Of a stretch of 64,000 nucleotides of DNA, positions 60,237-64,000 are shown in pieces. Below the pieces are notes generated by a model that was given only the letters and a program-made list of their open reading frames with translations, made no database searches and had not been told where the DNA came from. Within the stretch, counting starts at the first letter, position 1. The number at the start of each line of letters is the position of its first letter. This DNA comes from Symbiobacterium thermophilum IAM 14863. GTDB lineage: Bacteria; Bacillota; Sulfobacillia; Symbiobacteriales; Symbiobacteriaceae. Location: contig NC_006177.1 of assembly GCF_000009905.1 (NCBI RefSeq), positions 434,001 to 498,000 on the forward strand, written 5' to 3'. The position numbers and the translations under genes are program-made.

Positions 60237-60926
60237 ATGCCTGAGCAGACGTTTGAGCACGACGAACAGCTGGCGAAGCAGGTGAAGGAGGCTCTCCTGG
60301 CGCAGACCGATTCCGCGGGCATCGACGTCCAGGTGTCCGCCCGGGACGGGACGGTGCGCCTGCACGGCGTGGTGGACGCCCTCTCCCACAAGTCCGCCGC
60401 CGAGGAGATCGCCCGGCGGGTTCCGGGCGTCCGCCGCATCGACAACGACATCACCGTCGCGAATGATGAGACGCTCAGCGACCGGGACCTGGAGGGCGCC
60501 GTCTCATCCCGCCTCGCGGACGTTCCGGAGTACAGCCGGATCGGGGCGCAGGTTGAGAAGGGCGTCGTCACCCTCATGGGCGAGGCCCGCACCTACGAGG
60601 ACCTGGAGGCCGCCGTGCGGCTGGTGGAAGGGGTGCCCGGGGTGCGGGAGGTGCGCTCGGACCAGGTCAAGGTGGGCGTGGGCGAGGAGGAGGACGATGC
60701 GGACGTGTCCCGGGCCGCCCTGCGGCTGCTGGGGCGGATGGGGTACGACCCCGACCGGTTCCAGCTCTACTGCGCCGACGGCGTGCTGCACGTGAAGGGC
60801 ATCGTGCCCGGCCGGGAGGACCGCAGCCGGATCAAGGCGGCTCTGCGCGGGATCCGGGGCGTGGCGAAGCTGGAGGCCCTGCTCGTCGCTGAGGACGAGA
60901 TGCTCGCAGACGAGGAAGTGCACTAG
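60237..60926 (+). CDS. BON-domain protein
   Basis: 229 aa from ATG 60237 (GGAGG 7 nt upstream; the ATG two codons before touches that site). Three BON-like units: LAKQVKEALLAQTDSAGIDV with TVRLHGVVDALSHKSAAEEI; DLEGAVSSRLADVPEYSRIG with GVVTLMGEARTYEDLEAAVR; and a third less regular unit at ~160-229. No signal peptide is evident, so it is probably cytoplasmic; in other bacteria the domain binds membranes or protects against osmotic stress. An upstream open frame to 60060 has no ribosome site. Confidence 0.82.
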   Translation: MPEQTFEHDEQLAKQVKEALLAQTDSAGIDVQVSARDGTVRLHGVVDALSHKSAAEEIARRVPGVRRIDNDITVANDETLSDRDLEGAVSSRLADVPEYSRIGAQVEKGVVTLMGEARTYEDLEAAVRLVEGVPGVREVRSDQVKVGVGEEEDDADVSRAALRLLGRMGYDPDRFQLYCADGVLHVKGIVPGREDRSRIKAALRGIRGVAKLEALLVAEDEMLADEEVH

Positions 60927-60946
60927 GTCACGGGGGAAGCCCGCGA

Positions 60947-60983
60947 ACAGGACCCGCCGATACGGACGGACGGCGGGTCCTGT
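60947..60983 (+). terminator. Terminator after the BON-domain gene
   Basis: A 13-bp stem ACAGGACCCGCCG (60947-60959) with CGGCGGGTCCTGT (60971-60983), loop 11 nt, then AAGTATTTGG. Confidence 0.82.
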
Positions 60984-61044
60984 AAGTATTTGGAAGGGAA
61001 AATCTGGGAGACCGTCGAACCTTCTCCTCCCGGAGGTGACGGCG

Positions 61045-61779
61045 TTGGGTTCCATCGTGCAGTTCACGCCCGCGATGCGGATCGCCGTGGCGGCGCTGAT
61101 CCTGCTCAGCGTCCTCGGGCTGGGGTGGCGGGCTATCGTGCTGTACCAGGCGGACCAGCGCGCCCTGAAGGCGGCGGCCTTCCTGGCCCAACTGGAAGCG
61201 GGCGCGGCCGGGTCGGCGGCGGATGCTTCTCCGGCCGTGGCTGGGGGTACTCCCGGCGGTGCCCCGGACGAAGGCGCGGGTGCTCCCCCGGCCCGCCAGG
61301 TGATCGTCCACGTGGAGGGGGCGGTGCAGCGGCCGGACATCTACGCGCTCCCCGAGGGCGCTCGGGTGAACGACGCCATCCTGGCGGCGGGCGGCCCGCT
61401 GCCGGATGCCGTGCCCGGCGTCCTGAACCTGGCGGCGCCGCTGGTGGACGGGGCCAAGATCTACGTCTACCGGGAGGACGAGTTGCAGCCGCAGGCACCC
61501 CCGCCGCCGAAGGCGCAGGGGGCGACCTACCAGCCGGTGACCAGCACCCTGGGTGGTTCGGGCGCAGCGGCGGGTTCCGGCGGGACGACGCTGGTCAACA
61601 TCAACACCGCCGGCCAGGCGGAGTTGGAGACGGTGCCGGGCATCGGCCCCGCCCTGGCCCGGGCCATCATCACCTACCGCACGGAGCACGGGCCGTTCCA
61701 GTCCGTGGACGACCTGATCAACGTCTCGGGCATCGGGTCGAAGACACTGGAGAAAATCCGACCGTATGTGACGCGGTAG
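61045..61779 (+). CDS. comEA: Competence DNA-receptor ComEA
   Basis: 244 aa from a TTG at 61045 (GGAGG 8 nt upstream). An N-terminal membrane helix (~11-31), SLBB domain (~85-150; VIVHVEGAVQRPDIYALPEG), a Pro-rich linker and a helix-hairpin-helix DNA-binding domain at the C terminus (VNINTAGQAELETVPGIGPA and ISGIGSKTLEKIRPYV-like). ComEA binds incoming DNA outside the membrane. No comEC follows in this window, so the other uptake genes must be elsewhere. Confidence 0.92.
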   Translation: MGSIVQFTPAMRIAVAALILLSVLGLGWRAIVLYQADQRALKAAAFLAQLEAGAAGSAADASPAVAGGTPGGAPDEGAGAPPARQVIVHVEGAVQRPDIYALPEGARVNDAILAAGGPLPDAVPGVLNLAAPLVDGAKIYVYREDELQPQAPPPPKAQGATYQPVTSTLGGSGAAAGSGGTTLVNINTAGQAELETVPGIGPALARAIITYRTEHGPFQSVDDLINVSGIGSKTLEKIRPYVTR

Positions 61780-61844
61780 GCTGGGAACCGGAAGGCCACG
61801 GGGCGAACCCGGGGAGGCCCTCGGGAGGGACGGGGCTGCCGGCT

Positions 61845-62171
61845 TCAGGCAAAGGCCCGCAGCAGGGCCATCGCCGCGATGCCGGCGAGTACCGTGCCCA
61901 TCAGGCTCCGGGTCCAGATGGCCACTGCGAACGCAGGGAGGGCTGCCAGCAAGGCCGGGTTGCCCGGGGGCAGGGAAAGCTGCCCGCCGTCGAGCAAGAG
62001 GCCCTGGGCGAGCAGGGCTGAGAGCACCGCCGCCGGGATGAACTCCAGCCACCGCAGCACCAGCGGCGGCAGCCTGAACCGGCTCAGCACCACGATCGGC
62101 AGCATCCGGGGCAGGTAGGTGACCAGGGCCATGCCGAGGAAGAGCAGAAGCACCTCCGTGCGGACGGTCAT
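61845..62171 (-). CDS. azlD: AzlD-family branched-chain amino acid export subunit
   Basis: 108 aa, four membrane helices. TYLPRMLPIVVLSRFRLPPL and VLRWLEFIPAAVLSALLAQ match AzlD. ATG at 62171 overlaps the azlC stop (TGATG). Works with AzlC to export branched-chain amino acids or analogues. Confidence 0.9.
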   Translation of the reverse strand: MTVRTEVLLLFLGMALVTYLPRMLPIVVLSRFRLPPLVLRWLEFIPAAVLSALLAQGLLLDGGQLSLPPGNPALLAALPAFAVAIWTRSLMGTVLAGIAAMALLRAFA

Positions 62172-62875
62172 CACCGGAGCATCACCCCCACGGTGGCGGC
62201 GACGACGGTCGCGACGATCACGCCCCAGCTGGGCTGGCCGAGCAGCCCCATCGCCACGGCCAGGGCCGCGGCCACGAGGGCGGCGACCCGGCGGCTGCCC
62301 GCCTCCTCGCCCCGCAGGTTGGGAACCAGCAGGCCGATGAACATCGCTGAGAGGGCGAAGTCGAGCCCGAGGGCCTCCTGGTTGGTCGCGATGCCGCCCG
62401 CCAGCGCCCCGGCGACCGACGCGGCGATCCAGCTCGCCTGAGACGTGATGTGCAGCCCCGCCACAAAGCCAGGGCCGATGGGGCGTCCGCGGAGCACGGA
62501 GGCGTTCACCGCGAAGGTCTCGTCGGTGATGCCGTAGGCGAGCAGGGCGTTGACCGCGGGGTGGTTCCGCCGGAACGACGGCAGGAGGGCGGTGCTCAGC
62601 AGGAGGTGCCGCAGGTTGACCAGGAAGGTCGTGGAGATGATGGCGGGAGCCGCGGCGCCGGCGGCGAACATCTCCGCGCCGATGAATTGCGCGGAGCCGG
62701 CGTACACAAGCAGCGACATGAGCCCCACCTCTGCGACCGAGAAGCCGGCGGTCTGGGCGAGGACGCCGAACGCGAAGCCGATGGGCAGGTAACCGAGGAC
62801 GATGGGCAGCGCAGCCCGGCTGCCCGCGGTGAAGGTCGCCGGCGGCAGACTGGGCAGCGTCTGCGTTGTGGCCAT
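62171..62875 (-). CDS. azlC: AzlC-family branched-chain amino acid export subunit
   Basis: 234 aa, about 6-8 membrane helices; LPIVLGYLPIGFAFGVLAQ and SLLVYAGSAQFIGAEMFA (conserved AGSAQF motif) match AzlC. ATG at 62875 with GGAGG about 12 nt upstream; an in-frame start farther upstream lacks support. First gene of azlCD. Confidence 0.92.
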   Translation of the reverse strand: MATTQTLPSLPPATFTAGSRAALPIVLGYLPIGFAFGVLAQTAGFSVAEVGLMSLLVYAGSAQFIGAEMFAAGAAAPAIISTTFLVNLRHLLLSTALLPSFRRNHPAVNALLAYGITDETFAVNASVLRGRPIGPGFVAGLHITSQASWIAASVAGALAGGIATNQEALGLDFALSAMFIGLLVPNLRGEEAGSRRVAALVAAALAVAMGLLGQPSWGVIVATVVAATVGVMLR

Positions 62876-62916
62876 GCGGGGGACACCTCCAGGGTCTGTG
62901 AAGTAACCGTATCTAT

Positions 62917-62945
62917 TTGACTTCAAAGCATTAAAATCCTACATG
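62917..62945 (+). promoter_or_regulatory. Promoter-like site without a clear gene downstream
   Basis: TTGACT (62917-62922), 17-bp spacer, TACATG (62940-62945), in an AT-rich patch. Downstream is about 200 nt of GC-rich, hairpin-forming sequence ending in a strong terminator, with no ribosome site or convincing ORF. It could transcribe a small RNA. Confidence 0.45.
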
Positions 62946-63097
62946 GTTTTGGTGGGTTGGGGAGCCCGGGCCGGGACCCAGCCGCCGCGCCGCCGGAGGG
63001 TGGCGGAAGCGCCCAATCGGGTGCAGGGTGGCTTCATGGGCTCCGGCTGCGAAGGGGCGGGTCGAGGAAACGCTTCACGCTGTTCCTGAAGCCACGC

Positions 63098-63152
63098 GCG
63101 GCAGGGATCCCTCGGATGAACGCTCCGAGGGACCCTGCCGCATCGCGTTTTT
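63098..63152 (+). terminator. Strong terminator (16-bp stem, T-run)
   Basis: GCGGCAGGG and CCCTCGG (63098-63115) pair with CCGAGGG and CCCTGCCGC (63125-63141) with a small internal loop, followed by ATCGCGTTTTTG. It ends the transcript started at about 62953. Between 63153 and 63457 nothing convincing is seen; short ORFs there look like shadows. Confidence 0.75.
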
Positions 63153-63457
63153 GCGGAACACGCGCTTGCTTGGGCATCCGAGGCGCCGTGGAGGGAGCCG
63201 CACGCGGAATGGACAGAGCGGCTGGCCAGGGCAAGGATCCGGGGCCGGAAGGCATCGGCACGGATGTGCACTTCCGTGAAACCGCGGAGTGGTGCGGGTC
63301 TCGGGGATCGTGTTACCCGGAGCCCTTGTCGCAGAAGGGTGATCGAAAAGTGCGCATTCGTGTCACTGAAGGCCGGGATGGGGGTCGAGGGCGTTGAGCG
63401 TGTCCAGGGTGGCCGTCAGGACCGGCGGCGACGTGGAGCCGAAGCTCCCGGCCCGGA

Positions 63458-63724
63458 TTGCCCGCTGGCGTCCCGGTGAGCCTCTGGAACGCGGAGGGCA
63501 ACGAACTGGCGGTGATGGAGCTGAAGCAGTCGTACCCGTCGCTGGTCATCGCCGTACCGGGCCTGGTGCTGGGAGAGCCGTACGCCATCCACGCCGGCGA
63601 AGGAAAAGCGGTCGGCGTTCCAGATGATGGTCACTTTGTCGGCTGGGAAGCCCGCCGTCCGACCTGGCTGACCGGGGCGGGTGTCACCACGGCGCCCCGC
63701 ACCTTCCCGGGCTGGCGACGGTGA
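63458..63724 (+). pseudogene. Remnant of a secreted carbohydrate-binding-domain protein
   Basis: 88 codons without a ribosome site. VPVSLWNAEGNELAVMELKQ and SYPSLVIAVPGLVLGEPYAI resemble the C-terminal strand pair seen at the end of Cthe_2159/DUF4353-type carbohydrate-binding proteins ('D.G..L......Y.S.V.S.P.L..G..Y...'). No signal peptide or upstream domain remains. Probably a decayed 3' end; the evidence is weak. Confidence 0.35.
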
Positions 63725-63739
63725 GATGGCTGCAACGCC

Positions 63740-63773
63740 AGACCCCCACCTGGCAACTGCCGGGTGGGGGTCT
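63740..63773. terminator. Bidirectional terminator
   Basis: An 11-bp stem AGACCCCCACC (63740-63750) with GGTGGGGGTCT (63763-63773). It lies between the remnant and the convergent nfo gene. Confidence 0.75.
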
Positions 63774-63823
63774 GCTTTCCTTCAGGCCGCGGCGGTCAGG
63801 GGCGGCCCATGGCACCGGACCGG

Positions 63824-64000
63824 CTACTGCAGCAGCGACCGGGCATAGGCGATCTCGGGACCGTATTCCGCCTCGTCCTTCACCGGGGTTTCCAGCACGA
63901 CGGGCAGGCCCTCGAAGGCGCCCGAGCGCAGCAGGGTCGCGATGCCCGCTTCGCCCAGGAACCCCTTGCCCAGGTTGGCGTGCCGGTCCTTGCGGCTGCC
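63824..64000 (-). CDS. nfo: Deoxyribonuclease IV (endonuclease IV), C-terminal part
   Basis: The last 58 codons of a gene running off the right edge. GSRKDRHANLGKGFLGEAGI and GLPVVLETP match the C terminus of Nfo, including the conserved DRHxNLGxG metal-site segment and the ETP motif with a Zn-ligand Glu. AP-site endonuclease of base-excision repair. Its start is outside the window. Confidence 0.88.
   Translation of the reverse strand, partial: GSRKDRHANLGKGFLGEAGIATLLRSGAFEGLPVVLETPVKDEAEYGPEIAYARSLLQ

Noticed and set aside
62946-63152. SRP RNA or RNase P RNA
   Set aside because: The conserved SRP apical loop (GGAAG..GCAGC type) and RNase P P4 motif are not found.
62957-63397. 146-codon plus-strand ORF in the right-end gap
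   Set aside because: It reads through a strong terminator hairpin, has no ribosome site and shows Gly/Arg/Ala bias without domain features.

Overview
The window is high-GC DNA, about two-thirds G+C, with a Firmicutes-type gene set: sporulation-related genes, an OCT-domain Obg, L27 with a cleavable leader plus Prp protease, a T-box on leuS, and strong Shine-Dalgarno sites with many GTG and TTG starts. Tandem tryptophanase genes followed by a neurotransmitter-symporter-family transporter match what is published for Symbiobacterium thermophilum (tandem tna genes, TnaT). That is my best guess for the organism or its genus; I could not search a database.

Layout. 1-7.4 kb: a Tad/Flp pilus locus, with a pilin, a minus-strand motor and membrane block (CpaB-TadZ-CpaF-TadB-TadC) and a divergent set of three TadE/TadG-like genes. 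7.4-12.4 kb: housekeeping genes (NAD(P)-binding protein, DUF302 protein, TPR protein, flavin reductase, lgt, ArsR regulator). 12.6-17.5 kb: the four-gene pyruvate/2-oxoacid dehydrogenase operon. 17.6-21.2 kb: a two-component system and an HtrA protease. 21.3-24.3 kb: small, partly spore-type proteins, S-adenosylmethionine decarboxylase with a long structured leader, and a SpoIVFB-like protease. 24.3-36 kb: the cluster radical SAM pair-rng-rplU-prp-rpmA-obg-yhbY-nadD-yqeK-rsfS, interrupted by minus-strand glpD and a small membrane protein. 36-46.4 kb: a class A PBP, then a sigma-54 activator, tna copy 1, an insertion sequence, tna copy 2, the transporter and a 40-aa transporter subunit. 46.4-49.4 kb: T-box and leuS. 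49.7-54.1 kb: a large SLH-anchored surface protein gene broken by two frameshifts and a stop codon. 54.2-62.9 kb: GNAT, tautomerase, FAH-family protein, a heterodimeric ABC exporter with an attenuator leader, BON protein, comEA and azlCD. 62.9-63.8 kb: mostly non-coding or degenerate sequence. The window ends inside nfo.

How the genes work together. The tryptophan module is the clearest metabolic unit: a PAS-AAA+ sigma-54 activator lies just upstream, both tryptophanase copies have a -24/-12-like element about 50 bases before the start codon, and the transporter with its small subunit would supply tryptophan. The ABC exporter pair shows the classic asymmetric ATP sites of BmrCD/TM287-288 exporters. 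It is preceded by a promoter, a 15-codon leader peptide with its own ribosome site, and a long terminator hairpin ending in seven T that abuts the first start codon, which is the layout of ribosome-mediated attenuation. Other RNA-level control candidates are the T-box of leuS and the leaders of speD, glpD and rplU.

Limits: start codons were chosen from Shine-Dalgarno spacing and family N termini; promoter and hairpin calls were made by eye without folding software; family names come from recognised motifs, not from searches.
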